Notes: a model not told the origin generated them from the letters alone. A DNA stretch of 64,000 nucleotides from Streptomyces sp. NBC_01197 (GCF_036010505.1 NZ_CP108569.1:4258001-4322000); one strand, 5' to 3'. Positions 7,032 to 15,919 are shown, counted from the stretch's first letter. A program made the numbers and translations.

Positions 7032-8717
7032 TCAGGAAGCCGTCCCGTCGTCGGCGTCCGAATCCTTCTCCGTGTCCTTCTCCGCCAGCAGTTCGTCCGC
7101 GTCCACGATCCGGTACGCGTACCCCTGCTCGGCCAGGAACCGCTGCCGGTGCGCGGCGAAGTCCTGGTCGATCGTGTCCCGCGCGACCACCGAGTAGAAC
7201 CGTGCCTCGTGCCCGTCCGCCTTCGGGCGCAGCACCCGGCCCAGCCGCTGCGCCTCCTCCTGACGTGAGCCGAACGTCCCCGAGACCTGGATCGCGACCG
7301 TCGCCTCGGGAAGGTCGATCGAGAAGTTCGCGACCTTCGAGACGACCAGCACACTGATCTCGCCCTCACGGAACGCCCCGAAGAGCTTCTCGCGCTGCGC
7401 GTTCGTCGTCTCGCCCTTGATGACCGGCGCGTCCAGATGCTCGCCCAGCTCGTCGAGCTGGTCGATGTACTGGCCGATGACCAGGGTCTGCTCGCCCCGG
7501 TGCTTGCGGACCAGAGCCTCCGTGACCTTCCGCTTGGTCGCCGTCGTCGCGCAGTAGCGGTACTTCTCCTCCGCCTCCGCCGTGGCGTACGCGAGCCGCT
7601 CGGTCTCCGTCAGATTGACCCGGACCTCCACGCAGTCGGCGGGCGCGATGTAACCCTGCGCCTCGATCTCCTTCCACGGGGCGTCGAACCGCTTGGGCCC
7701 GATCAGCGAGAAGACGTCCGACTCGCGGCCGTCCTCCCGTACGAGCGTCGCGGTGAGGCCGAGCCGCCGCCGCGCCTGCAGGTCGGCGGTGAACTTGAAG
7801 ACGGGCGCGGGCAGCAGATGCACCTCGTCGTAGATGACCAGGCCCCAGTCGCGCGAGTCGAAGAGCTCCAGGTGCGGGTAGATGCCCTTCCTGCGGGTCG
7901 TCAGCACCTGGTACGTGGCGATGGTGACCGGGCGGATCTCCTTCCGCGTACCGCTGTACTCGCCGATCTCCTCCTCCGTGAGGGAAGTGCGTTTCATCAG
8001 CTCGTGCTTCCACTGCCTGGCCGAGACGGTATTGGTGACCAGGATCAGCGTCGTCGCCTTGGCCTCGGCCATCGCACCGGCCCCGACCAGAGTCTTTCCG
8101 GCGCCGCAGGGCAGCACGACCACGCCGGAGCCGCCGTGCCAGAAGTTCTCCACGGCCTGCTGCTGGTACGGCCGGAGCGCCCATCCGTCCTGGTCCAGAT
8201 CGATCTGGTGCGCCTCGCCGTCGACGTACCCGGCGAGGTCCTCGGCGGGCCAGCCCAGCTTCAGCAGCGTCTGCTTGATCTGCCCCCGCTCGGAGGGGTG
8301 CACGGCGACCGTGTCGGGGTCGAGACGGGCGCCGACCAGCGGGGCGACCTTCTTCGACCGGAGGATCTCCTCCAGCACGGGCCGGTCGGTCGAGGTGAGC
8401 ACCAGGCCGTGCACGGGGTGCTTGGAGAGCGTGAGCCGGCCGTACCTGGCCATGGTCTCGGCGACGTCCACCAGGAGCGCGTGCGGCACCGGGTACCGGG
8501 AGAACTCGACCAGCGCGTCGACGACCTGCTCTGCGTCGTGCCCGGCGGCACGAGCGTTCCACAGGCCGAGCGGGGTCAGCCGGTAGGTATGGATGTGCTC
8601 GGGCGCGCGCTCCAGCTCCGCGAACGGTGCGATGGCGCGACGGCAGGCGTCCGCCTGCTCGTGGTCCACCTCCAGGAGCAGCGTCTTATCGCTCTGGACG
8701 ATGAGAGGTCCATTCAC
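7032..8717 (-). CDS. XPB/Ssl2-type DNA repair helicase (3'-5', SF2)
   Basis: A 561-aa superfamily 2 helicase of the XPB type found in actinobacteria. It has an N-terminal XPB-type domain (to about 175), Walker A LPCGAGKT (residues 202-209), Walker B IYDEVH (295-300), motif III TAT (322-324) followed by the XPB-specific Arg-Glu-Asp (RED) in LVREDG, and motif VI with QEEAQRLGRVLRPK. The ORF extends to 8969, but the GTG at 8717 is preferred: a GAAGGG site lies upstream and the resulting N-terminus (MNGPLIVQSDKTLLLEV) matches the family. The helicase-associated gene at 9497 is probably its functional partner, separated only by a VanZ-like gene on the other strand. Confidence 0.95.
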   Translation of the reverse strand: MNGPLIVQSDKTLLLEVDHEQADACRRAIAPFAELERAPEHIHTYRLTPLGLWNARAAGHDAEQVVDALVEFSRYPVPHALLVDVAETMARYGRLTLSKHPVHGLVLTSTDRPVLEEILRSKKVAPLVGARLDPDTVAVHPSERGQIKQTLLKLGWPAEDLAGYVDGEAHQIDLDQDGWALRPYQQQAVENFWHGGSGVVVLPCGAGKTLVGAGAMAEAKATTLILVTNTVSARQWKHELMKRTSLTEEEIGEYSGTRKEIRPVTIATYQVLTTRRKGIYPHLELFDSRDWGLVIYDEVHLLPAPVFKFTADLQARRRLGLTATLVREDGRESDVFSLIGPKRFDAPWKEIEAQGYIAPADCVEVRVNLTETERLAYATAEAEEKYRYCATTATKRKVTEALVRKHRGEQTLVIGQYIDQLDELGEHLDAPVIKGETTNAQREKLFGAFREGEISVLVVSKVANFSIDLPEATVAIQVSGTFGSRQEEAQRLGRVLRPKADGHEARFYSVVARDTIDQDFAAHRQRFLAEQGYAYRIVDADELLAEKDTEKDSDADDGTAS

Positions 8718-8802
8718 GCCATGAGTCCCTTCGCGCCGTGAGGCCTTTCGATACGGCCAAACCACCAGTGTCGCGCATTCCGTCCGGGGTACACGCTGCG
8801 TC

Positions 8803-9537
8803 ATGGACCCCGAACCGCGGCTACAGCGTCGTACGTGGGCCTCGGCCGTCGCCCGCGCCCTTGTGTTATTGGTCGGTTTCGTCTGCATGGTCGGCTTCGC
8901 CGTCGCCCTGGCCAGGGTGACGCTTGTGCCTTCCGTGGCCTCCGTGGATCTCACGCACACCAACCTCACACCCGGTCATTCGATCCGGACGTACGTGGAC
9001 CAGCCGGCCTTCCAGGACACGGTCAAACAGCTCGGCGGCAATGTGCTGCTCGGGATGCCGTTCGGGGTGCTGCTGCCCGTGCTCGTCCCCAAGGCGCGCG
9101 GGCTGCTGCGGGTCGTTCTGGTGACCGCTCTGGTGATGCTCCTCGTCGAGACCGCGCAGGGGCTGCTGATCACCGGACGCGCGTTCGACATCGATGATGT
9201 GATCCTCAACACGGCGGGCGCGCTGATCGGGTATCTGCTGATCGGGCGGCGGCTGGGACGGGCGCTGCATCCTCGGCGCAAGCACTGGTGGCAGCGGGCG
9301 GACCGGGCGCCGCGCCGGGACTCCGGGCGGGCTACGGGCCGCCCCTCGCGCAGGCCTGCGCTGCCGGGTGCGCTGCGGACGAGGATGGCGAAGAAGTCCT
9401 CCGCCAGGAAGTCCTCCGCCAAGAAGACCTCGGTGAAGAAGACCCCCGCCGAGAAGCCGCCGTCGGGCGCCCAGGGGCCCCGCTGGTGGGCCGCCGTCAG
9501 GATGATGGGTCGTCGGTCAGTTCCGCGACGCCCGTGA
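8803..9537 (+). CDS. VanZ-like membrane protein with basic tail and a TTA codon
   Basis: A 244-aa protein. A first hydrophobic segment (about residues 17-40) and further segments near 80-110 and 125-150 fit the VanZ-like fold, with NVLLGMPFGVLLPVL, LVETAQ and FDIDDVILNTAGALIGYLL as family hallmarks. After about residue 160 the protein is very basic, with a Lys/Ser/Ala stretch (KKSSARKSSAKKTSVKKT) that resembles nucleoid-binding tails. Codon 22 is TTA (8866-8868), rare in Streptomyces, so translation may depend on the bldA tRNA. The 3' end overlaps the convergent gene at 9497 by 41 bp. Confidence 0.88.
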   Translation: MDPEPRLQRRTWASAVARALVLLVGFVCMVGFAVALARVTLVPSVASVDLTHTNLTPGHSIRTYVDQPAFQDTVKQLGGNVLLGMPFGVLLPVLVPKARGLLRVVLVTALVMLLVETAQGLLITGRAFDIDDVILNTAGALIGYLLIGRRLGRALHPRRKHWWQRADRAPRRDSGRATGRPSRRPALPGALRTRMAKKSSARKSSAKKTSVKKTPAEKPPSGAQGPRWWAAVRMMGRRSVPRRP

Positions 9538-12034
9538 TGCGGTGCAGCGGATACGTGCGGACGTCGTCCGCCGTGTGGTCGTACGCCGTGACGAAGCCGC
9601 CCTCGACCCGGACCGGCGCGATCACGCGCTTGCTGGCCGCGCCGTCCGCGTTGACGTAGCCGATCCAGAGCGCCGCGCCCGTCATCGCCGCCGCCTGGAC
9701 CGTGGCCAGTGTCTCGGCGGACGGGGTGCGCGGCAGGTCGCCGTGTTCCGGCACCGGTGCGTGGACCACCGTGGCCGCCGTGTCGCCCGCCCTGATCGCC
9801 CGCAGTGCGGCGCCCAGCAGGACGTCGTCGGGGACCGGCGGGCCCTCCGGGACCGGGGCCGGCGCGGCGCGCGGCGGGGTGCGGTAGGCGTGGGCGCGGG
9901 TGATCAGGACGTCACCCTCGGCGGACTCGGCGGCCGGGGCGAAGCCCATCGAGCGCAGCCCTTCGAGCAGCCCGGCCGGGTCGGCCATGGAGGCCAGCAC
10001 CGTGGGCGCGAGGCGGCGCAGCCGCAGTGACTGGGACCGGGTGTCGGCCAGGATCTCGCTGAGGACCGCGTCGTCGTCGCAGCGTACGTACGAGGAGGCC
10101 GCGCCGACCCGGAGGTGGCCGTGCTTCCGCGCGACGTCGTCGATCAGATACGTGAGCGGCTGCGGCACCGGCGTACGGCTGTGGGCCGCGAGGAAGGCGT
10201 GCAGGTCGGCCGCAGTCTGTCCGGCGTCGAGCGCCCGGCGCACCGAGCCCGCCGTGAAGCGGTAGACGGTGGCGCCGCCCTTGGACTCGACATCGGCGGC
10301 GACCCCGAGCAGCGCGGCGAGCGGGCGCTCCAGCGGGCCGGGGGCGACGGCCGTGAGGTCGGCCTGGAGCAGGACGTGGTCGAGCGGTTCCGGGATCAGC
10401 GGGGTGATCGCGTCGGCGGCGCGGGCGCGGGCGGCGGCCAGTTCGGCGGGGGTCGGTGCAGGGCGCGGGCCGGCGCCGGGCGTGGTGTCGCCGATGAGTG
10501 CCCTGCCGTGCGTCGAGAGGGCGCCGCGGCCGGTAATGCCGAGCAGTTCTGTCTCGCTCAGCGTCCACTGGGCGATACGCGAGCGCAGATCGCCGACCGC
10601 GCTCGCGCCGTGCGTGTGGCGGGCCGTCGGGATGTCCGCCGTGGTGGCCGGGCCCGTACTGCGGCCGGAGGCGGTGCCGCGCACCGGGCGTTCCCAGCGC
10701 AGCCGGGTCAGCAGCGAATCCGGGTCGGGCGCTGTGCCCTCCGGGAGGGTCGCCATCAGGCCCAGGATCCTGCGGCGCACCTCGGGGGCAGCGGCGCGGT
10801 CCAGGTCGGGGCCCAGGGTGGACAGGGCACGGCCCTTGGGGTCCAGGCCCCCGATGAGTCCCGGGGTACGGGTGGCGGTGAGCCAGGCCGTGACCAGGTC
10901 GGCCCAGCGCTCCTGGGCCGGCGAGTCGAGCCAGAGGTCGTACGCGGGGGTGGCGGCGAACCGTTCGTCTGCCTCGCCGTCGGCCGCCAGCAGCCCTGCC
11001 GCGTAAGCGAGTTCGACCCAGAACGCGGCCAGCTGCTCACTCATGTCCAGCGCGGCGGCGGTCCGCTTGAGGTCGCGGACGCTGAGGCCGCCGGAGCGCA
11101 GCACGGCGGGGCCGCCCTCGTCCCAGTCCTTGAACAGGTCCTCGATGGTGGAGAGCGCGGTGAACGCCTGGCTGGCCGCCGCCGCGTCCACAGCCTGTGG
11201 ACTGTACTCGCGGGCGGGCACCACGGCGGGCGGCCGCGGCTCCGCGCTCTGGTGCGCGCGCCCGGCGCGCAGATGCAGCGCGGCCTCCCGGGGGAGTACC
11301 ACCGTGCGCGCGCTGGCGGGCAGCAGCAACCCGTGGTCACGGAGCCACTGCACGGGCCGGGTCGGGGCGGCGGCCACTTCGCCGTACGGCGGGCCCCAGA
11401 CGAGCCTGCTCAGCACGTTCAGCGACTCGGTGGGCGCCTCGTCGAGCAGCGCCGACATCCGGGTCCGGTCGGTGAACAGCGAGGTCAGCGCGGCGACCGC
11501 GGAGACCGAGTCATGCGTACCCGCGAGGCCGACCGCCGCGACGATCTCCTGGACGCGGCCCGGGGACATCCCGACCGTCGCCTCCGTCACGGTGGGCCCG
11601 AGGCCGGTCGGCGAAGGGTGCGTGGGGGAGGGGGCGAGGAGTTCGCGGGCGGTGCGGACGAGCCGGAGCCGGTCGTCCGTGCCCCAGAGCAGAGCCTGTT
11701 CGCGGAGCCGCTCGACCGCGCCGGGCAGCGCGTCCGCGACCTCCGGGTCGCACTCGTCACCGGCCATGAGGGCGAGGAGCGTCTCGTACGGGGCGGGGTC
11801 GGGCGCGACCGCGAGTGCCTCCGCGGTCTGGAGCGTGAACCGGTCGAGGTGTTCCAGCGCCCGTACGACCGAGGCGCGGGTGCCCGCCCGGGTCGCGAGC
11901 TGGCTGAGATCGCTGGGCACCGGCGTCAGCAGATCGGGCCGCGCCCGCAGCAGCCCGGTCAGAGATGCGTCGTCGCGGGTGCGCAGGGACTCTGCGAGGG
12001 TGCGCGGTGGCGTGCTGCGTGTTCGTTCCGGCAC
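9497..12034 (-). CDS. Helicase-associated domain protein (partner of XPB-type helicase)
   Basis: An 845-aa protein without Walker motifs. Its C-terminal part (around LIDDVARKHGHLRVGAASS, RLRRLAPTVLAS, and the last region with VIAPVRVEGGFVTAYDH) corresponds to the helicase-associated/Ssl2 N-terminal-type domain that sits next to XPB in actinobacteria, followed by a WYL-like terminal region. The N-terminal half is helical and Ala/Leu-rich (ESLRTRDDASLTGLLRARPDLL). It probably works with the helicase at 7032, possibly in nucleotide excision repair or transcription-coupled processes; that is inference from gene proximity and domain type. Confidence 0.82.
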   Translation of the reverse strand: MPERTRSTPPRTLAESLRTRDDASLTGLLRARPDLLTPVPSDLSQLATRAGTRASVVRALEHLDRFTLQTAEALAVAPDPAPYETLLALMAGDECDPEVADALPGAVERLREQALLWGTDDRLRLVRTARELLAPSPTHPSPTGLGPTVTEATVGMSPGRVQEIVAAVGLAGTHDSVSAVAALTSLFTDRTRMSALLDEAPTESLNVLSRLVWGPPYGEVAAAPTRPVQWLRDHGLLLPASARTVVLPREAALHLRAGRAHQSAEPRPPAVVPAREYSPQAVDAAAASQAFTALSTIEDLFKDWDEGGPAVLRSGGLSVRDLKRTAAALDMSEQLAAFWVELAYAAGLLAADGEADERFAATPAYDLWLDSPAQERWADLVTAWLTATRTPGLIGGLDPKGRALSTLGPDLDRAAAPEVRRRILGLMATLPEGTAPDPDSLLTRLRWERPVRGTASGRSTGPATTADIPTARHTHGASAVGDLRSRIAQWTLSETELLGITGRGALSTHGRALIGDTTPGAGPRPAPTPAELAAARARAADAITPLIPEPLDHVLLQADLTAVAPGPLERPLAALLGVAADVESKGGATVYRFTAGSVRRALDAGQTAADLHAFLAAHSRTPVPQPLTYLIDDVARKHGHLRVGAASSYVRCDDDAVLSEILADTRSQSLRLRRLAPTVLASMADPAGLLEGLRSMGFAPAAESAEGDVLITRAHAYRTPPRAAPAPVPEGPPVPDDVLLGAALRAIRAGDTAATVVHAPVPEHGDLPRTPSAETLATVQAAAMTGAALWIGYVNADGAASKRVIAPVRVEGGFVTAYDHTADDVRTYPLHRITGVAELTDDPSS

Positions 12035-12321
12035 GTGCGCCTCCCATAGTGCGGACGGGTCCCCATCCGGCCCACGTTACTGAGATTTGCGGGCAGATGG
12101 CGCACCGCCCCACGTTGGACCCGATGACTTCGTCCCCGTACGGGCGGGAAATCGGCTGCGTAAGGGCTGAGGAGAGACCTTGCGAACGGTCGGGGCAGGG
12201 CGTGGGAGAGGGGCCTGGGGAAAGGCTGGGGAAAAGGCCGGCGAAGGGGGCCCGGGGGTACGGACGGTGCGCGGTGGGAGCGCTACGGTCGGTGCAGAGC
12301 GGCGTGAAGGGGTGCGAGTCC

Positions 12322-13443
12322 GTGGGGATCGAAAGCGATCAGCTCGTCTACGACTATCTGAGCCGGGTCGGTGACCTGGCCCAACGGCAACTGACCTCGG
12401 CCGACCGGATGCGGCTCGTCGCCTCCTTGCGCGGCGAGATCGACCGGCAGCGCGCCGGGGCCGACGCGGGCGGTGAGGCCGCCGTGCGCCGCATCCTCGG
12501 CCGGCTCGGCACACCGGCCGAGCAGGTGGCGGCGGCGACGGGCGGCGGCCCGCCGCCGGGCGCGGCGGAACCGGACCCCGACCCCGTACGGGACCGGGCG
12601 CGCCGGATGCCCCGTCCGCGGCGGAACGAGCCGGCCGGTACGGAGAAGGACGGCAGCGGCGGTTCCACGCCGGGGCGGACCGGGCTGGGCAAGGCGGGGC
12701 TCGGCAAGGCGGGCCCCGGGGGCGGCAGATGGGGGCTGGGCAAGGGCCGGAAGCCCGAGCCGCCGCCCCCGCGCTCGATGGCCGCCTCACCGCCGCATCT
12801 CGCGGGTGAGGACGAACTGGGCCCGTCCGGCGCCGGACCTGACTGGTGGCGCATCGAGGCGGGGCCCTTCGGGGCCGGTGACGGGGTGCCCGGCTTCACC
12901 GGCGGGGTGGAGATCCCCGAGATACTCAAACCGCCGCCGGGCGCGGACTCCGGGGACGGCGAGGACGGTCCGGACGCGGTCGACGACGCCGGGGAGGACG
13001 GCGCCGGCGGTGAGTTCGTGGAGGCGCAGCCGCGCCGTGGGCGGTCGCTGCTCGGCCGCAGGCCGGCCGGTGAGGGCGGCGGCCGGGTGGGGGCCGTGGC
13101 CGTGGGCTTCTCCAGCCCGTTCCTGCTGCTCGCTGCGGCGCTGCTGGTCGTCGGCGCCGTCCTCGGGTCGCTGATCCCGCTCGGTGCCGGCTGGCTCCTC
13201 GCGTACGTCTCGCGCAGACTCAGCCGGGCCGAGGCGAAGTGGGCGGTGCTCGGCCTGCCGGGGCTGGTCCTGACGGGCGGGATCGTCTGGCTGTGGGGGC
13301 GCTCCAGCGGGCGCTGGGGCACGCCGATCCCGGCGCACGGGATGGGCGACGCGATCTCCGGGGCGTGGCCGGTCGTCCTGCGGGCGGCGGCCGGTGCCTC
13401 GGCGCTGTACCTGGTGTGGCGGGCACGGAGGCGGCTGCCGTAA
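12322..13443 (+). CDS. Membrane protein with long disordered middle
   Basis: A 373-aa protein from the GTG at 12322 (GIESDQLVYDYLSRVGDLAQ). The frame is open back to 11965 but the earlier part is not protein-like. Residues 1-75 are helical with a repeated RLGTPAEQVAAA type motif. Residues about 80-240 are Pro/Gly-rich and low-complexity. Three or four transmembrane segments follow (for example AVAVGFSSPFLLLAAALLVV and WAVLGLPGLVLTGGIVWLW). The N-terminal DNA-binding-like half plus C-terminal membrane anchor is a recurrent Streptomyces arrangement of unknown function. Convergent repeats follow at 13450. Confidence 0.72.
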   Translation: MGIESDQLVYDYLSRVGDLAQRQLTSADRMRLVASLRGEIDRQRAGADAGGEAAVRRILGRLGTPAEQVAAATGGGPPPGAAEPDPDPVRDRARRMPRPRRNEPAGTEKDGSGGSTPGRTGLGKAGLGKAGPGGGRWGLGKGRKPEPPPPRSMAASPPHLAGEDELGPSGAGPDWWRIEAGPFGAGDGVPGFTGGVEIPEILKPPPGADSGDGEDGPDAVDDAGEDGAGGEFVEAQPRRGRSLLGRRPAGEGGGRVGAVAVGFSSPFLLLAAALLVVGAVLGSLIPLGAGWLLAYVSRRLSRAEAKWAVLGLPGLVLTGGIVWLWGRSSGRWGTPIPAHGMGDAISGAWPVVLRAAAGASALYLVWRARRRLP

Positions 13444-13449
13444 CGCCTC

Positions 13450-13500
13450 TCGTACGGGCCTGACGAGCGGCCGGTCGTACGGGCCTGACGAGCGGGCCGG
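13450..13500. repeat. Tandem duplication, about 25 bp x 2
   Basis: The unit TCGTACGGGCCTGACGAGCG plus CCGG occurs twice head to tail (13450-13474 and 13475-13500) with a single extra G in the second copy. It directly follows the stop of the membrane protein gene. It may contribute to a terminator, since each copy is partly self-complementary. Confidence 0.85.
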
Positions 13501-13695
13501 CCTCCGCCGTGTCGGCGGCCTCCGCCGTGCCGCACTGCCTCCACCTGTGTCCACTCTGTCTCAGTTCGCCTCTGTAGCAGGCGTGTTGCTTTCCCGTGAC
13601 GATCTCAGGTCGGTGTATCGGGCAGGCTGTTCGCAGACAGGGGTTCGGCGGGTCTGACCAGCCGGACTGCGAGCAGATGCGAAGGAGAGCTGGCC

Positions 13696-14217
13696 ATGGG
13701 TATGTCTCGTAGGTTCATCGTGACGGTCGCCGCCACCGCGCTGGCGGGAGCCGCCGGGGTCGGAGCCGCGCAGGCATCCACCACGTCGCACACGGCTGCC
13801 GCGACGGGTGCCACTGTCTCCGCCTGCCGCCCGGCGAACCACACTGCGAAGATCACCCCGGATGCCGCCAGCGCCGGGCACCGCCACTACCGGGTCACGC
13901 TGACCGCGGCGCCCAACACGCTGTCCTGCAAGCTGGCCGGTTCGCCCAGCGGGGTGCGGTTCCTCAACCACGGCTCCGTGGACGGGGTGACCGCGAAGGC
14001 GTACGGCAAGCAGAGCACCGCGGTGACCTTCGGTCCCGGTCACCCGGCCCACTTCGACATCCAGGTTCCCAGCGCCGGCGCGGGCGCGAAGGCCAACGAG
14101 GTCACGTTCACGCTCAAGACCCCCGGCGGGGGCACGATTCCCGGTGAGTCGTCCGCGGTCGGCTCGCTCTCCGTCGACGCCGGTACCCAGATCGGCGCCC
14201 TGCAGGCCGGGGCCTGA
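13696..14217 (+). CDS. Secreted DUF4232-like protein
   Basis: A 173-aa secreted protein. The signal peptide is clear: basic start (MGMSRRF), hydrophobic core (TVAATALAGAAGVGAA) and an AQA-type cleavage site near residue 28. The mature part has two Cys (SACRPAN and NTLSCKL) that could form a disulfide and a beta-rich sequence resembling DUF4232 extracellular domains. GGAGAGC sits ahead of the ATG. A hairpin terminator follows at 14237. The role is unknown. Confidence 0.82.
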   Translation: MGMSRRFIVTVAATALAGAAGVGAAQASTTSHTAAATGATVSACRPANHTAKITPDAASAGHRHYRVTLTAAPNTLSCKLAGSPSGVRFLNHGSVDGVTAKAYGKQSTAVTFGPGHPAHFDIQVPSAGAGAKANEVTFTLKTPGGGTIPGESSAVGSLSVDAGTQIGALQAGA

Positions 14218-14236
14218 GGTACCCGCGAAACCCCGA

Positions 14237-14268
14237 GTGCCGCCGTTCCCCCGATGGGACGGCGGCAC
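14237..14268. terminator. Hairpin after the secreted-protein gene
   Basis: The arms GTGCCGCCGTTCCC (14237-14250) and GGGACGGCGGCAC (14256-14268) pair with one bulge around a 5-nt loop, 20 bp after the stop codon. Confidence 0.8.
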
Positions 14269-14293
14269 AGTGCTGGGTGGCGGGGGCGGCCGG

Positions 14294-14416
14294 TCACCGC
14301 TTGGTGAGATCCGTCCGCAGCTCATCGAGGATCTTGTCGGCGGCCGTGTAGCCGATGCCCTGGATCCCCTTCGCGCGAACCGGCCAGGTCCTGCGCGGGA
14401 GGAGGATGGAAGGCAT
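14294..14416 (-). pseudogene. Possible 40-aa ORF or 3' gene remnant
   Basis: On the minus strand an ATG at 14416 opens 40 codons ending at 14294. The second half (AKGIQGIGYTAADKILDEL, then RTDLTKR) has GC-rich third positions and reads like the genuine C-terminus of a longer protein, though I cannot name it. Its start lies on top of the HAD gene's start codon on the other strand, so it is either a true antisense microgene or what remains of a displaced gene. Confidence 0.35.
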
Positions 14417-15047
14417 GTCTTCACACCCCCTGACGGTCGGCTTCGACCTGGATATGACCCTGATCGACTCCCGGCGCGGGATCCACGCCGCCTACCAGGT
14501 ACTTTCCGCCGAGACCGGGACGTACATCGACGCCGACCTCGTGGTCACCCGGCTCGGTCCGCCGCTGGAGACGGAGCTCGCCGAGTGGTTCCCGGAGGAG
14601 GAGATTCCGGCGATGCGCGACCGCTACCGTGAGATCTACCCCACATACGCGATCGAGCCGACCACGGCGATGGCGGGCGCAGCCGAAGCGGTGGCCGCGG
14701 TGCGGGGGCTCGGCGGCCGGGCGATCGTCGTCACCGCCAAGAACCAGCCGGACGCCGTGCGCCACCTGGAGCACCTCGGCATCGAGCCGGACGCCGTCAT
14801 CGGCTGGCTGTGGGCGGAGGCCAAGGCGGAGGCGCTGCGCGAGCACGGGGCGTCGGTGTACGTCGGCGACCACATCGGCGACGTGCGCGGGGCGCTCACG
14901 GCGGGTGCGCTCTCCGTCGCCGTACCGACCGGTCCGATCAGCGCGGACGAACTGCGCGCGGCCGGAGCCGATGTGGTCCTGACGGACCTCACCGAATTCC
15001 CCGCGTGGCTGGAGGGCTATGCCGCCGGGGTCACGGCGGGCGCCTGA
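14415..15047 (+). CDS. HAD-superfamily phosphatase
   Basis: A 210-aa haloacid dehalogenase-like hydrolase. Motif I is FDLDMTLIDS (nucleophile Asp10, acid/base Asp12). The helical cap follows, motif II is IVVTAK, the motif III Lys lies around WAEAKAEAL, and motif IV is YVGDHIGDVRGA. The start at 14415 is supported by GGAGGATGGAAGG. It is of the PGPase/beta-phosphoglucomutase-like subclass, but the substrate is not evident. The 3' end overlaps the convergent membrane protein gene (15017) by 31 bp. Confidence 0.9.
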   Translation: MSSHPLTVGFDLDMTLIDSRRGIHAAYQVLSAETGTYIDADLVVTRLGPPLETELAEWFPEEEIPAMRDRYREIYPTYAIEPTTAMAGAAEAVAAVRGLGGRAIVVTAKNQPDAVRHLEHLGIEPDAVIGWLWAEAKAEALREHGASVYVGDHIGDVRGALTAGALSVAVPTGPISADELRAAGADVVLTDLTEFPAWLEGYAAGVTAGA

Positions 15048-15298
15048 CCCGCCATCGCGGCACGCGCCCGGCGGCGCTGGTCCGCGATGGAGCGCAGCAG
15101 GCCGGCCGCGGCGACGATGAAGCCGACGCCCATCAGCATGCACACGGCATACGCGATGGACGGGAACGGGTGCGTGCCGAGGAACAGCGGGGCCACCGTG
15201 ACCAGTGTGGCCACGGCTCCGATGAAGAAGATGATCGCGCCGGCCTGGACCAGACGGTCACCGGCACGGGCGCCGGCCGATTGGGTTTCATTGCTCAC
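15017..15298 (-). CDS. Small membrane protein, two TM segments
   Basis: A 93-aa protein with two hydrophobic helices (AGAIIFFIGAVATLVTVAPLF and AYAVCMLMGVGFIVAAAGLL, around residues 20-41 and 50-69) and a basic C-terminus (RSIADQRRRARAA). It is conserved in character with small Streptomyces membrane proteins but has no known function. It is convergent with the HAD gene and overlaps it by 31 bp. Confidence 0.75.
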   Translation of the reverse strand: MSNETQSAGARAGDRLVQAGAIIFFIGAVATLVTVAPLFLGTHPFPSIAYAVCMLMGVGFIVAAAGLLRSIADQRRRARAAMAGQAPAVTPAA

Positions 15299-15448
15299 CC
15301 GGCCAGGGTAGTTCCCTGCCCGGAGGAACTACGCCGTGACGTCTCATTAGTGGGTCCCGGACCACTAGCCTTGATCCCGGCGGGTCGAGCGACCCGCTGC
15401 AGTGCTATCCAGAGCCGTTTTCTACGACTACGAGGACGAGGACAGACG

Positions 15449-15832
15449 GTGCCCACCGGCAAGGTCAAATGGTTCAATTCGGAAAAAGGCTTCGGCTTTC
15501 TTTCCCGCGACGACGGGGGCGATGTCTTCGTCCACTCGTCGGTGCTCCCGTCCGGAGTCGACGCCCTGAAGCCGGGGCAGCGCGTGGAGTTCGGCGTCGT
15601 CGCGGGCCAGCGCGGCGACCAGGCGCTGACCGTGACCATCATCGATCCGACGCCGTCGGTGGCAGCGGCCCAGCGCCGCAAGCCCGACGAACTGGCCTCC
15701 ATCGTGCAGGACCTGACAACGCTCCTGGAGAACATCACGCCGAGCCTGGAACGCGGCCGCTACCCCGACAAGGCGGCCGGCGCGAAGATCGCCGGTCTGC
15801 TGCGGGCGGTCGCCGACCAGCTGGACGTCTGA
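15449..15832 (+). CDS. Cold-shock domain protein with C-terminal extension
   Basis: A 127-aa protein beginning at a GTG. Residues 1-66 are a classical cold-shock domain with both RNA-binding motifs (KWFNSEKGFGFL and DVFVHSSV). The remaining 60 residues form a helical extension (ELASIVQDLTTLLENI, then KIAGLLRAVADQLDV) typical of the longer actinobacterial CSD proteins rather than the 67-aa CspA type. It is expected to act as a cytoplasmic nucleic-acid chaperone. A perfect 42-bp palindrome follows. In my recollection this gene precedes mqnD in Streptomyces coelicolor too. Confidence 0.93.
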   Translation: MPTGKVKWFNSEKGFGFLSRDDGGDVFVHSSVLPSGVDALKPGQRVEFGVVAGQRGDQALTVTIIDPTPSVAAAQRRKPDELASIVQDLTTLLENITPSLERGRYPDKAAGAKIAGLLRAVADQLDV

Positions 15833-15853
15833 CCGTACGGACACGGTCGTCTC

Positions 15854-15895
15854 CCGGTGGACCGGGGCGGGCAGCTGCCCGCCCCGGTCCACCGG
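15854..15895. terminator. Perfect 42-bp palindrome, bidirectional terminator
   Basis: The sequence from 15854 to 15895 equals its own reverse complement over all 42 bp, centred between 15874 and 15875 at CAGCTG. It lies between the 3' ends of the cold-shock gene (plus) and mqnD (minus), so it most likely terminates both. Confidence 0.8.
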
Positions 15896-15919
15896 TGCGT
15901 GGGCGGCCGCCCCTCGGCG

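Noticed and set aside
12180..12374. 64-codon ORF upstream of the membrane protein gene
   Set aside because: Gly/Arg-rich, in a GC-skewed leader, no ribosome binding site and overlaps a better-supported gene.
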